Shown here piece after piece: positions 33,160-45,368 of a stretch of 64,000 bases of DNA. Below the pieces are notes generated by a model. The model was not told where the DNA came from, ran no database searches, and worked only from the letters and a program-made list of their open reading frames with translations. A program made the position numbers and the translations under genes. The stretch's first letter is position 1. Every line of letters starts with the position of its first letter. This DNA comes from Plutella xylostella (lineage: Eukaryota > Arthropoda > Insecta > Lepidoptera > Plutellidae): contig NC_064003.1 in assembly GCF_932276165.1 (NCBI RefSeq), forward strand, positions 11,178,001-11,242,000, read 5' to 3'.

Positions 33160-34130
33160 ACAGTCACGTGACCCCGCTATGTAGTCCAATCACGATTGAG
33201 GAGCGTCGTGAGCGGCGAGTGGTCCTCGATCCTCGCTTGTTTAGACAACTGCTGCATGTCCTCTTCACAATATCCTGTCGGACAAAGGCAGTGTTTGGAG
33301 GTAACTTCCGACTTGCCGTAGCCGTGGGCTGGGATTAGATGCTTTTTGCAGTAATTTGCATGACGTTTGAAGTTAATAAAGTAGATTCTTAACTAGAATT
33401 CGTTCACATGGTGTATGAATGTGGAAGAAGCGAAAGAGGTGTATCAGAATTGTGCCCAGTGGAAATCCGTAATCTCTGCCTACCCCTCTGGGAGACAGGC
33501 GTGAGCGTGTATGTATGTATTTATGTACTTCGTTCACAGAATTTTATTTCAGGATTATTTTTAAACGTTTTAAACTTTTAAAGCTATATGTACTCATATA
33601 GTATGACATCCGAGTCCGGGTTGTATCTACTGGTAGAGCATAAAATATCCATTTAACACATTTTGATTTCCATTTCGGAAAGGGCAAAGATTTAACATAA
33701 AAGTCCAACAATGCGAGCACGGGTCGTCATTTATCACAGTTTCGGCCGCAAACGAGCCATGCCTCAAGTGTAATGTGCTCGACTTTCAGATTCAATTTCC
33801 CCACCTACCTTCACCGTATTATCGGGTACTTTTAATGAAAGGCAGAAATAATTTATGTAGGTATTTCCGAAAGTAGACTTTAAAATCAAAATTTAGTAGG
33901 ATTTTTTTGTATTTCTTTATGTTTACAAAAAAGTTGTCTATTTCTATTATACAATGGAGCAGATATAAAGGATGGAAGACATTTTTATAAGCAGTAAGTA
34001 CCTACCACGATCTGTGATGAGTTTTAATTAATATTTCCCCGTACGAAAAACAATTATGTAGTGTTCCGAAATGAATACAATTGATAGGAAGTCCACTGAT
34101 GCTATTTCCTCAACTCAATGACATGTCAGT
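33160..34130. other. unassigned intergenic DNA
   Basis: No exon or classified repeat. Confidence 0.4.
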
Positions 34131-34135
34131 TACAC

Positions 34136-34232
34136 TCGCCCCCGCCGCCCCGCAGCCGCCCCCGCCCCCGCCCCGCAGTAGCCCCCGCCGCCCCCGCCCC
34201 CGCCCCGCAGTCGCCCCCGCCCCGCAACGCGC
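34136..34232. repeat. CCCCCGCC-rich low-complexity tract
   Basis: Tandem-like CGCCCCCGCC and CCCCGCAG units, about 95 bp of nearly pure C and G in an AT-rich setting. The minus strand has many runs of three or more G and is a G-quadruplex candidate. The open frames here are low-complexity artefacts. Confidence 0.8.
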
Positions 34233-34239
34233 TGGTGAC

Positions 34240-34745
34240 AATGAATATCGGATGCCAGATGTCCTCGGAAATATTACTTTATCCGACTGACAGGACAATA
34301 TGCAGGCCCGTGGAATACTAATACTACAGACCTTCTCATAGTTATTTGTTTTGGAACTACTGAATACCTACATATTGCTTTCGTTTATTTCCTTCCCGGT
34401 GTTTTGATTTATCGTGTGGAACATACCAGTATTGTAGAGAATTTCTATGAAAGACGACCAAAGACGATGCAATGGTGTGATGATAATTATTATTATTTTA
34501 GAGCTGTCATGTTTGTGGTGCTGTTCTATTTACCGAAGCAGGTACAACTGATAACTTGATGAGGAAGGCCGAGGACAGAATCGAGCGAACTCCTTAGCCT
34601 ATCTTTATCTATCTATGATTAGAGTCAATTGTTTCACAAGCAAGAAACATCGGGTACGTTCGCGCACCGACCGGTACGGAACCATATCTATGCTAAACGT
34701 GACACAGAATACAAATTGATAAGTATAGATTTTACATGAAAAGTT
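34240..34745. other. unassigned intergenic DNA
   Basis: No gene or repeat recognised. Confidence 0.4.
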
Positions 34746-34750
34746 AAATA

Positions 34751-35960
34751 TTAGGTCCTTACATATGAAATTGGCGTTTTCTATAGGAGGAACATAAAGT
34801 CGTTTTTTTTTTAAATGAAATATATTAAATTAATCAAAGTATGTACCATTGTTATGTATGCACTTTTGCCATCTCATAGGTAGTTCATTGATCCCCTTAC
34901 TAAAAAAACCATTCGGGTGGGAATCAATAAAATCTTTGAAGGCGGTTTGGACTGCCCCATCGGAGTTGAATTTTTTTCCTTGCAAGTAGTTATCCAAATT
35001 GCGAAAAAAATGGTAATCTGTTGGAGCAAGGTCCGGAGAGTACGGTGGATGTCTAAGACATTCTAATTGAAGCTCCTCTAATTTGGTAGCCGTCTGTTGT
35101 GCAGTGTGTGGTCTAGCGTTGTCCTGAAGCAGCAGTGGCCTAGAGCGATTGACCAGCCTCGGTTGTTTAGCAGCTAGCTTTTCCATCATGGTTTGCAGTT
35201 GCTGACAATAGGTATCTGCCATAATCGTCTGGCCAGATTTAAGAAAGCTGTAGTGAACGACACCGGCACTAGTCCACCAAACAACTTTTTTTTAGTAAAT
35301 TTTCTCTTAGGGCAGGATTTGGCTGGTTTGCCAGGGTTCAGCCATTGCGATGAGCGCTTCCGATTATCGTAGAGGATCCACTTTTCATCACAGGTAATGA
35401 TTCGATTTAAAATTCCTTCATTATTGTGCCGGTTGAGTAACGTAACGCAGCAGTCGACGCGCGTTTGTCGGTTTGCTTCACTCAATTCATGAGGTACCCA
35501 CCTTTCAAGCTTTTTCACCTTCCCAATTTGCTTCAAGTGGATTTTCTAATCGTTTAATCACTAACACCGGAGCCTGCAGCTAACTCGGACGTGGTTTGCG
35601 ATGGATCCGCTTCCACAATAGCCTTCAATTCTTCATTATCAACTTTGGTCTCCGGCCGTCCACGAGGCTTGTTCTGCAGGTCGAAATTTCCAGAACGAAA
35701 ACGTTGGAACCAAAAACGCACTGTGTTTTCTTTTGCGACACCGTCACCATACACATCATTAATCCTTCGAGCCGTTTCTGCAGCACTGGTGCCACGGTGG
35801 AACTCATACTCGTAAATAACGCGATATTTCAAGTTTTCCATTTTGTAAACAGAGTGACACAAAGAAAAAAACTAAAGAAGAAAAAACAAATGAATTAGGG
35901 GGTTTGAAACACAAATGCATGAGTAAATAGCTGTATGAATTTGAATTTGGAATTCCTAAC
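34751..35960 (-). mobile_element. mariner element (cecropia-type end), inactive
   Basis: The plus-left end starts TTAGGTCCTTACATATGAAA, directly after a TA, and looks like the inverted repeat of cecropia-type mariners. The opposite end is not clear; CCTAA near 35955-35959 is a candidate but matches poorly over the rest. The transposase inside is on the minus strand and is broken. Confidence 0.75.
34830..35841 (-). pseudogene. mariner transposase, frameshifted
   Basis: Three minus-strand blocks in three different frames: 35554-35841 (from ATG 35839-35841; helix-turn-helix half with AAETARRIND and RFWFQRFRSG), 35186-35536 (KQIGKVKKLERWVPHEL, IITCDEKWILYDN) and 34830-35222 (QDNARPHTA, YSPDLAPTDYHFF). 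The catalytic residues D (CDEKW), D (QDNARP) and D (PTDYHF) are all present; the last two are 34 residues apart, the DD34D mark of mariner. The breaks lie near 35537-35556 (shift plus stop) and 35186-35222. This copy cannot make active transposase. Confidence 0.9.
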
Positions 35961-35964
35961 CATA

Positions 35965-38420
35965 AAGGTAATATTTGAGATCAAAGTGGCCAGTACGACA
36001 AAAACTGTAACCGTTACGTTTTTTCCTTGGAATTACTTAAAATCCTGTAACCTCCCGTAAGAAGGTGGGAATGAGTCTCCTATATGTTTGCAAATGCGAA
36101 ATAAACGCACATTCAATTCAGTGACACCCGACCTCCGCACAAGCTACAGTAAATCATTGGTATAAAAAGGCTTTCACAAGATCTGTTTATAGGTATTATG
36201 AGGACGCTGTGACTTTTATTTTATATTCCAGAGATAGTCAGACAGTATGGTATGGTATGTAACGTTCTAACTACTAATAACTAACAAAGAAAATGCAAAA
36301 TTTTTGGTCTGTCACTAATTTATCATTGGATAAGTACCTACATAAAATTACATTTATTCAACCTTCAAATAAGACTCGCTCTTCATGTATAAGTAGGTTA
36401 CATACATTACTCAATGCGTGTATAGAATTATTTGCATGTGTGCAGCATTAGGACACCAATCCGCAATATTTGGCACGAAACAGCCGCGTCGACTGCCAAG
36501 TTCACAGAACAACAACAACAATAATTAGCAAACCGGCTACGTTCCCAATACGCGCAAAAAAAACAATTACACGATTGGATTACACGATGCCGATGGTGTT
36601 TTTATACTCGTAAACATAAAAAACCTGATGTGGTTTTTCGCAGCCTTGTTAAAAAAAAAATTACATACTCCAGGAGTATAAAATTTAATTAAGTCGAAGT
36701 TGAGAGAAAAAGAAGCTTAAATTCCATCAGAACCTTAGGCTTGTGCCTACTTGTACCTTTTACCAAAACGTTTCTCTAGCTCATCCAAAGTGTAGCATGT
36801 TTTGTTTCAGCCACTGACCCTTTTAACACCTACAAAAAGCTAGAGCGGATTAACTTAATTATAGCGTTCTTTTTCTCTTTCACCACAACATTATTAGAGT
36901 AGGAAGGAGATAATTGGGATAATTATTGAAAGACAAAGTTTCCTCACGTAATCAGGATTTTCCTGCTTACGAGAAATGTAACACATAATCATGTACCTAC
37001 TTAACACTATTTGGTTGTTTATACTTTGTAAATGATAGCCATTCAAATCATCTATCATGATTTGAATGGCCATTCAAAACAGTACGATAATACAATAACT
37101 TAAATGAAATATGTACTATAATCTTTACGAAGTAAATCGATGTTCCTTATTATGTACCTACACTATAGGTAGATTTTAAGTCATTAATTGAATACAGTGA
37201 AGGAAAAAATTGTTAGGAAAATTCAAGATTCTAGATGTGTGTATACGTACAAGGTATAAAAAAGATGTCAATTTGTTTATGAGTTAAGTTTGCATAATAA
37301 CGTTATTAAGATTGAAATGATAAATAAAGTATAATGTTTTCGAATGCATCCATTGCACACAGGATATTGGCAGGCAAATATTAAAAACTCGTGCATCAAA
37401 AGCTGGAAATACACAAGCTTTTGAAATCTCACCATATTGCGCTCCAATTTGCTCTGCGGTTGTTATTTCTGATATTTGTTTCATCCAACTGTTTTTGCCG
37501 ACTCTACAGTAATCAGACATCAAAACTTATTGGTTAACGGTACCTACCTATTGATAAGTCTGACTTGACTGTCTGCTACAATGTCACTACCTATTTGCAC
37601 TTCATTCCGATTTTTATTTCTTTCGATCTTAGATTAACAATATACGAATGTGTACAATACAATAACATAATACGATGGAGTGTCAGTGCAAAGAAACGTC
37701 TCGAAAAATAAATCTTAAATTTAATCTAGCTTTGAATATTACTCACCAAATTATTGTAAGAAAAAGATACAGAATGAATTTTTTGTCCGTGGTTGAAGAA
37801 GATTGGGATACTCTTCAACGTCTGTGATATAGTAATAACGAACTGATTAGAATATATGTGCCTTTTCAAATAATATGGACATTTTGTACCATTAATTTCA
37901 ACTGAGTAAGCTTAGGTAATGTAACAAAATATTCCTTTGGGAAACCCTTTACATTTTGTCCCGTTCATTCACATATATTTATCTTTGAAGGTAATATAAA
38001 TGTGCCTTTTTGCGAGCCAATGGTCATATCATTGTATAAATTAGTAGAGGGTATTTGATGTGGAATTCCTATATTAAGGATCGTGTCTATTCGTGTGTGT
38101 TGTTCAGCTACAGTAGATACCTAATTTCATATTTTTTACGGTTAAGGCAGATTAGTGTAATGATTTTTTCAAATGACTGGTTGAAAGATTTAGGTTAGTT
38201 AGTATTGTTAATCAATAACATTGTAGTATCGGAACAATCAATAATGAATATGTTTTGTAATGTAACATACAATAATACAATTATTACACTTAAGCGCCAA
38301 AGCGTTAAATTATTAAATTTTTAAAGTAAAAAATGAAACTTCAACAACTACAAATAGAAAAATAATAATTTTATTAAGTGCTGGTAGCACTGGTAAACTG
38401 AGCATACGGTATAAATAATA
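35965..38420. other. unassigned intergenic stretch
   Basis: No gene supported. Contains a 14-bp-armed hairpin at 37038-37070 (GCCATTCAAATCAT and its complement, 5-nt loop). The 79-codon minus-strand frame at 37284-37523 has no domain or splice support. Confidence 0.4.
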
Positions 38421-38426
38421 ATAATA

Positions 38427-38633
38427 TCCTAACTAATATTATAAATGCGAAAGTAACTGTGTATGTCTGTCTGTTACTCTTTCACGCTTAAACTACTGAA
38501 CGGATTTGAATGAAATTTGGTACATATAGGTATATGGTCTAGACCCTGAGAAAGAACATAAGCTACTTTTTATCCTGGATTTCCTTCTACCTTCTACTTT
38601 TTAAGGCGATGCGAAGCTCGCGGGAACAGCTAG
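38427..38633 (+). mobile_element. Helitron-like non-autonomous repeat, copy 3
   Basis: Begins TCCTAACTAATATTATAAAT, has the GTATGTCTGTCTGTTACTC microsatellite segment and ends GCTCGCGGGAACAG-CTAG followed by T. Confidence 0.65.
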
Positions 38634-38639
38634 TACTTT

Positions 38640-39478
38640 TATAAATTTAATACGATACAAGAACTACAACAGAAAGATACAATAATTCTGATTCTAATAG
38701 TTTTAAGGTGCCTCTGTGACCCATTTAAGGAAGGCATCTCTGTACAAAGGGTCGATGAACCGAGCTAGGTTATTTGGACTTTCGCCGCCATATTGAATTT
38801 AATAACGCGAGTGGGACGCGGGTATTTTTTAATATCCTCGACAAGACACCAACAAAATTGGTTATCCGAAATAAAAGGAGGTTATTTGTGGGATTATTTC
38901 TGTATTGGACACCCTTTTTGTAAGTCCATTTTAAGCTCTTTTATGAAATAAGGGTGATTTTGTCCTGGTTTCATCGGTAAGGTTTTAAATATTTATACGT
39001 GAGAAATGAGAGCTATATTATATATACTTTATTGAACGGAGCAGGAAAACTATTATATAAATTAGTTATAAAGCCAACTCTGTCGAAGAGACAAATAAAA
39101 TCGACTCTATCGAACAAACTTCACAAACAAGCTGGAACTTATAATTAGAGTTAACAACAAACTGGAAGCGAAAACAAAATTAAATTTATATTTACTTTAA
39201 AAGGCATTAATATCAAGACTGCTCGGTTTCGCTACAGCTAGGCTTAAGTACCGTCGGCAAAGAAAGCGGGCCACTCAGAGACGCTGAATATATTGCAGTG
39301 TGACGTCATCCCACCTGTGCTTTCAGCTGGTACCGTCAACATAACAAATGACGATACGAGAGCGAGTTTTAAAAGCACCGCAAACTTGCATTGGAAAATT
39401 TCAAAGAAAACATATTTTTCAAAAGCTGGAAAGGTCTTCCGTTAAAGTCAAGGATTTTCTACTTCCAGCTTTATACTC
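38640..39478. other. unassigned intergenic DNA
   Basis: No gene or repeat recognised. Confidence 0.4.
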
Positions 39479-39829
39479 ACTTAGGGTGGCTGTTACGAAC
39501 TTCTATTTAAATACTACATAAATTCATTTAGCTAATTTCGTTTAATGCACTAAACAATTTTATCCTAAACATGTTTAGCTTCATAATTCACCATGGTCTT
39601 TTGATTACTATTTAGTTAAATGCGTTTAGCATCCTGCAATTTGTTATTTACGTTCAGTTCCACATCTTTTAATGAGAGACTTCATATTTTTTATTGAACA
39701 TTCGAAACGACTCAGCGTAAAACGGAGTCAATCTATCAATTTCAAACATAGAGAAAATAACACTACTTATTTCGGCTTTCACCGCGTGGTGGTGTTTGTA
39801 TTTATTTGTTGTTGTGATTTCAAAGTAAA

Positions 39830-39994
39830 ATGAATAGTCAAGCAACTTCTTCTCGTGTTCGTGCCCCTAATTTTACAAGGGAAGAACAAGATTTATTGTG
39901 CAATGTATTGGAACCATACTTGCACATTATAGAGAGCAAAAAAACGTTGTTCCTGAATGGTATCAGGAGATTTAATGTATATTTTATACAATAA
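39830..39994 (+). pseudogene. Harbinger Myb/SANT-like DNA-binding protein, truncated
   Basis: ATG 39830 opens 54 codons. Residues 11-40 (RAPNFTREEQDLL, then HIIESKKT) match the start of the Myb/SANT-like helper protein encoded by PIF/Harbinger elements. After about residue 39 the frame crosses the deletion into antisense transposase sequence and loses meaning. Confidence 0.65.
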
Positions 39995-40751
39995 TGCTAT
40001 TGCATGGGTAACTCTATGAATGATTCTGCAAGCTGTTGGTTCTTCCACACCTATCACATCTCCGCAAGTAATTAACTGACTGCCAGTTGCATAATATCGG
40101 AGTGTGCAAAACAACTGGTTCATTGGAGTAACTGCATTATTTCTGTAACAATAATTATAGGTATAAATAAAAGTATAAGATAATTATGTAGTCAGATAAC
40201 TTTATTATTTCAATACCTTAGCTACTTACCTGGTGGAAATAAATTCAAGATGATGTTGAATTTCTTGTAGTAGAAGCGATACAGTTTAGCTAGCGGGTTT
40301 CGAATCACGGCGCTGACATGTACCAATGAGTTCTTTTAACTTAAGTACAATGTATATCATCGCTCTTACGGTGAAGGAAAACATCGTGAGGATACCTGCA
40401 TATCTAGATCTAGCACATCTAGATAATAATATGTGAACCCACCAACCCGCAGTGGACCAGGGTGGTGGGAAATGGTCCAAGCTTAGGAAGGCAGTTTAGA
40501 CCTTGGGGATATGCACAAAGGTTCCACTCGAGAGAGCCAGGTGCAGGTACTTACACCCCCACAGAGAATAGAATAGAATAGAATAGCGATACAGTTTGTT
40601 TTGTCAAACGAAATCTCATAACAATTTTTTTATCCGGTACTGTCTCAAATAAGTTAGTTCTTTCTGCAATATAGCGTAATGAGCGAGGTCTATTCATATA
40701 GAGAAGTAATTCTTCATCATCGTCATCAAACAAAATATCCCACAAATCCAT
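39893..40751 (-). pseudogene. PIF/Harbinger transposase, N-terminal part
   Basis: ATG at 40749-40751 starts an acidic N-terminus (FDDDDEE) followed by KKIVMRFRLTKQTVSL. The SINE interrupts the next codons. Beyond it the frame resumes, crosses an 87-nt intron (40143-40229, GTAAGT donor, TTGTTACAG acceptor) and continues NAVTPMNQL, LRYYATGSQL, CGDVIGVEEPT, IIHRVTHAIA, as in HARBI1-type nucleases. Removing the SINE and one target copy keeps the frame in phase with the intron. The DDE catalytic region is absent. Confidence 0.8.
40275..40597 (+). mobile_element. tRNA-derived SINE copy 2, 5'-truncated
   Basis: SINE body 40288-40584 is flanked by AGCGATACAGTTT (40275-40287 and 40585-40597). It matches the SINE at 17478-17842 from the B-box region to the GAATA tail but lacks the A box, so it cannot be transcribed from its own promoter. 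It lies inside the Harbinger transposase. Confidence 0.9.
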
Positions 40752-41069
40752 TATTTATTAGATAACCTCTGAACAATGACCTCTGAATCTCTCACAGACA
40801 ACAACTAGACATCACTGAGGAAAAATGCTAGAAATGGAAAAGTTCTCTTGACAGCCGGTCGGTCAGCTGTTCGCCGCGACTGACGCCATGACATGCGTAG
40901 TAGATAAATGTGTTTAGTAAAGTTAAATAGCCATTTGACCGCATTTAGGTTTAACAGATTACTAATCATATTTAAGTCGTGGTAAAAGATGTTTTACGAA
41001 ATTTTATTTCAAATTGTGTTTAAATAAAAAGTTAAATACATTTATCACTTTGATAAAAGCCACCCTTAA

Positions 41070-41905
41070 ACTCGTGCGAGGAAAATATTATACGTGAACA
41101 CGGAGTACATAGAAATGCTGGCAAATACACCACTATGAAGATATCGCTCTAAAAGTAAATTTTATAAAAAACACGATAGGTATCATTTTAAATAGCGTTT
41201 CACAGAAACAAAATATACATACCTCCTGAACTGAGTGTTTTGCAGACGATTGTAAAAGATAATTAACAGATTTGAAAGTTAAAATAAAAACTTAATAAAT
41301 GAGGGTAAGATCTTTGCAACGAATAGGTACAAGCAAGGTGTACTTGAGTATTTACAATAGGTATATAGATCTTTTTGCTCTTGTGTTAATGATAACTCCA
41401 CATGCATACTTAAAATATGCTCAAGACTGAAATCTCCGAAGGGCTTTTTGCTGACAGCTTCTTTTTCCTATAATAGTAATTTTTTTCCAGTGATTACCGT
41501 AACAGAAATTTAATGTTTATTTTTTATGGACGGTAGGACACCTAGCTTCACCAGCGTTAAGACAACCAAAACCAATCCACGTAGATAAGAAAAAAAAATA
41601 TTTTCAGTCAACGTACGCGTTAGTAAACACTCCCAACTATTCTTCCCATTTTGAGTGCTGTCGCTTCATCCCGTTGCTAACCGTACCTGCTGGCTGCGTT
41701 CAATGCTTCTCATTAATACGCGAGCAAAGACACTTCACTTTTGTCAGTGAAGCGGTCAAGTGCGAGCGAGATAGCTGTCTTTTTGAAAGTGCCGTCCCTT
41801 TGTTGGTGTAAACGCAGCTTTTTGCGTCTTTGCAAAGTTTTTCATGACGGAAACTATGAGGGGAATATTTTGGGAAAGTTAAGAATTGCAGCAAAGTTAC
41901 AGTTG
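41070..41905. other. unassigned intergenic DNA
   Basis: No gene supported. Confidence 0.4.
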
Positions 41906-41910
41906 CCTGC

Positions 41911-41948
41911 TGCATTTTGTTAGCTTTAAATAAAGCTAACAAAATGCA
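41911..41948. repeat. perfect 38-bp palindrome
   Basis: Arms of 18 bp (TGCATTTTGTTAGCTTTA and its exact complement) around the two bases AA. Confidence 0.95.
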
Positions 41949-42255
41949 TTTGTTTGCTGTATTTTAGTTTTAAGATTTTTCACTTTGATTGATACTTTAA
42001 TGAACAATAAAGGTTTATTAATTGTTTAAGAGGGCATCAAAAATATAAAGTCAAGAGAAATATTAAAAGTTGGCATTTGTGTAAAATAACAGTTCCATAA
42101 GTCCGATAAATACACAAAACAAGATTGTTATTCCTAGAAATACCTGCAATACAAATATTTTATCTTTCAAACCATAACCACACTTGAAATAATTTAGAAG
42201 TGTTTCGTCAGAATTCTAGCAATGAGAGTCAACAATAGTGGTAAGAAATGTAGAC

Positions 42256-42284
42256 GCTCCGCCGCCGCCGCCGCCGCCGCCGCT
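42256..42284. repeat. CCG trinucleotide microsatellite
   Basis: About nine CCG/GCC units flanked by CTC. Confidence 0.95.
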
Positions 42285-42289
42285 CCTAT

Positions 42290-42785
42290 ACAAATAGTTG
42301 CTTAGAGTAGCGCCTGAATGAAGAGACAATAACTGTAACACGGGTAGAACAAACCTGCGCCATTCAATTAAAAGCCTGATAATTAAATAATCAACATTTT
42401 GTAATATTTACCTACTAAAATCGACTACTAACATGGTAGGTACCTACTTTTTATTTTTTATACTTATCATTAGAATAGGTATTTTAATACATGAAAGTTT
42501 ATTGAAAACCCATGTGGTAGGCAACAGCCAAGTCTTAATTGATTATAATATACTAACCTAATTAATACTAATTTAACATGGCTCGCATCCGCTGCAGTAC
42601 CAACAGCATCCTCAGTGTCTTTGCTGATCGATGGGACTCTCCATTGACTCAGAGATGGATGCGGTTACACACCAATTAAAATATTCTTGTATATATATGC
42701 CTACTAACACTAGATGTAAGAACATTGTATTACTTACTATTATTGACTTCTTGTCTGATAATAAATAAATAATAATAGTAATAAT
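42290..42785. other. unassigned intergenic DNA
   Basis: AT-rich, ending in AAT-rich simple repeats near 42765-42786. Confidence 0.4.
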
Positions 42786-42787
42786 AA

Positions 42788-42982
42788 TGACACTAACCGG
42801 GAGTTTTCCTTGGGTTTACTTCTATAGTTTTCACAGGGAAAATCGTCGGTTAGTGTCACATTTCATATAGATTAATGTTGTCAAAAGGGCCTTACATGTT
42901 GGCTTCGGCCCCATGCACGCCTTCCAAATGCCCGGGACCCTATGGTCCCGAGACGGTAAAGACACAATATAATAATAATAAT
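42788..42982. repeat. LINE-like end repeat, first copy
   Basis: From ACTAACCGGGAGTTTTCC to an AAT run. It contains CATGCACGCCTTCCAAATGC and a GGGACC/GGTCCC inverted pair. It repeats at 43501-43695 with about 90 percent identity by eye. Confidence 0.75.
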
Positions 42983-43695
42983 GCGGCAGGGCAGCTTGTG
43001 GCGAGCTGTTGGGCATTAGCGACCCCACCCACCCGATGCCGGGGAGAACCCCTGTTCCTCATCTCTGGCTTGCCTTTATTGGTTGTCCAGAGTGCACACT
43101 GACGAGGAACAGGATCTCCCACCTCTTGCTTGCCTTCATTGGCTGGTTTGAGTAGTGTACCGCTAGAGCAGAAATGCTCGGAGGAAGGATGTATATCCAG
43201 TAAGTGCTTGTAGGGGTCTTCGGCATCCGCGATTGCTCTGAGAGCCTTGGTATACCTCTCCATCCTCAGCACCTCATGCCATGTTGCACCCTTGTTGCTA
43301 CGTCACTGTAATGTGCTAGCGACTGTTTTGGGGGGCCCATTTAATGTGTGTGCGAGTCACCCCCTGCCTTTTTATCTATATGTGAAACATATAGGTCCAG
43401 GCAGGGGCCATAGTCCTCCCATAGTCCCAGATACCCAGTCCATTTAGCACCCCATTCCATAACCCTGTATTAGTTTTCTCCATATCCTACAATAGTCCTG
43501 CACTAACCGGCGGTTTTCCTTGGGTTTACTTCTATAGTTTTCACAGGGAATATCGTCGGTGGGTGTCACATTTCATTTAGATTAATGTTGTCAACGGGCC
43601 TCTACGTGTTGGCTTCGGCCCCATGCACGCCTTCCAAATGCCCGGGACCCCATGGTCCCGTGATGGTAACGACACAACATAATAATAATAATTTT
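42983..43695. mobile_element. LINE-like fragment with a second copy of the same end repeat
   Basis: About 515 bp of distinct GC-rich DNA is followed by a second copy of the 195-bp repeat (43501-43695), again closed by AAT units. This could be a 5'-truncated non-LTR element next to the end of a second copy. The minus-strand frame at 42940-43272 (110 codons) is open but unrecognised. Confidence 0.45.
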
Positions 43696-43699
43696 TGTT

Positions 43700-44565
43700 C
43701 CAGGTAAGCAGACCAGAAATATGCATGGTTGAATAAAATAATGGAAGGTAAAATTCATATCATAAACAAAAAAAATGGTATGGCTAAGCCACACTTAAAA
43801 CTAAGTAGATTTAGCACAACCTTACAATAATTATGTAATTTTGTTGTTTTGTAAAACTAGATAATACTCAAGTCGTTACTGAAATTAGGTTAACTGAATC
43901 TGATATTATGACACAACATCCGTGTTCTTCAATAGATATTTTTTGAGGATTTTTCTAGATGAATTAGGTACTACGACTTGAGCTTACTATTGTTTGGTTC
44001 GTTAGGCGTATTGCGTAGTTTTCAGTTAAACTTCAAGATAATATTGGTAAATAGTGCTTATTATTAAAAAAATACTGGCATAGGTTATTACTGGTTTATA
44101 AATCAATATGGTCACAATTTGCCATCCAGGATCTTTCTTCTAGTAAAAGTCCACGTCGTGTTTACTGCTATTTGTCGGCGCCTATCTATATCTTCAATTT
44201 AGGTCAATTTGTACAGAGTCGGGAGTAAGTCTGCAGCTAAATCGCAGCGAAATTGGAAATAAACTAAGTTACCAACAAGACACAGATCCCGTTGTGAATA
44301 CAAATGGTTCGTCACAAACTAAGGTTTAGGTTTAGTCTGGAGCTGGGTTCGGAGTAATCTCTGAGTTATGAATTCAAAGGATTTTCATAGTTAATTGTTC
44401 TGAGAACTAGGCCACTCCTTCGTGATCCGATTAGCTTTAGATGGATACAGATTTGTTGAATTTTCATCTCATATTTTTCGTTAGATGATTCGTTATCAAA
44501 ATGGCCGTTATACTATGGGATGAAGGATGATAGATATGAAGGTTTTACATTCAGTCTTTGAAATT
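43700..44565. other. unassigned intergenic DNA
   Basis: No gene or repeat recognised. Confidence 0.4.
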
Positions 44566-44568
44566 TAC

Positions 44569-44770
44569 TCACCTACCTCCCAGGAGGCACTGCTCTTCTC
44601 TAGTCGAGGTCTCCATCGACAAGCCATTTACCCCATCGGTTATCGGTTCTTTGACAGATGTAATCTTCAATCTGTTCCATTTCCCGCGCAGTCGACGACA
44701 GCGCCCGATTAGCGCTTTATCTGCTGAATCACAGCTGACTCCCAGCTCTATACTCCCAGCCAGTAGCTGG
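44569..44770 (-). CDS. possible exon of an unrecognised gene
   Basis: On the minus strand, CTGTACCCAG could be an acceptor and CTGGGAG|GTAGGTGAG a very good donor. One frame is open throughout (about 67 codons) with varied composition (parts read ELGVSCDSADK, KITSVKEPITDG, METSTREEQCLLG). No domain is recognised. The plus strand is open over the same stretch, which weakens the case. No neighbouring exon found. Confidence 0.3.
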
Positions 44771-44789
44771 GTACAGCTCGAGTGATGAC

Positions 44790-45365
44790 CGAGCAGGGCG
44801 GGGGCGCTAGTGTGCTGGCTCGTCTATTGATAATTTACTGAAGTCTACTTTTAGGCAGAACACATAGAATAGTAGGCCGCGTGGCAATTGACTTTTAGAA
44901 ATCCCCCTCGTGGCAATTACTTGGGGCATGCTTGTGGCATTGGTAAAAGTATTGATATAGAATTTGACATTATTATAGGCATAATTAAATTTTAAGGGTA
45001 ACGAAAAAACAGGTACCTACTTACGATGAAGCAGGTCTGTATCATTTTGTCGGTACTAAATGGCTGTAATCAAAATAATTACAGTAGTACGTTTCGAGTA
45101 AAACTTTAGAAACCAATTCAAGCAATTAATTATGATAAAATTTGTAAGTATGTAAGTTCTTTTATATAATGCAAGTTCGGTTTTTTACCGCCACACAATA
45201 AACGTCGGTCGGCCTACGGCTGAAGAATGAGAATCGTGTGCAGATAAAGTAATGGTCTGTGAAGGCGTCTGAAGACACCGACTCCGGCTATTTCTGACCT
45301 GATTTAAACTGCAGTCGGTTTGTGGACGATTTACATGAAGCGAACATGAAGCTAGAACTAGGGCA
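44790..45365. other. unassigned intergenic DNA
   Basis: No gene or repeat recognised. Confidence 0.4.
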
Positions 45366-45368
45366 TTA

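Larger units (their letters stand above)
39484..41065. mobile_element. PIF/Harbinger DNA transposon, internally deleted and SINE-interrupted
   Basis: TTA target duplications flank it (39481-39483 and 41066-41068). The ends are imperfect inverted repeats (GGGTGGCTGTTACGAA against GGGTGGCTTTTATCAA). It keeps the start of a Myb/SANT-like gene on the plus strand (39830) and the first part of a Harbinger transposase on the minus strand (from 40751). The two point at each other and meet at a deletion junction near 39946, which has removed the transposase catalytic core. A SINE with its own target duplication sits at 40288-40584. Confidence 0.85.

Noticed and set aside
37284..37523. 79-codon minus-strand ORF
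   Set aside because: Composition looks protein-like, but no domain, splice site or repeat supports it.
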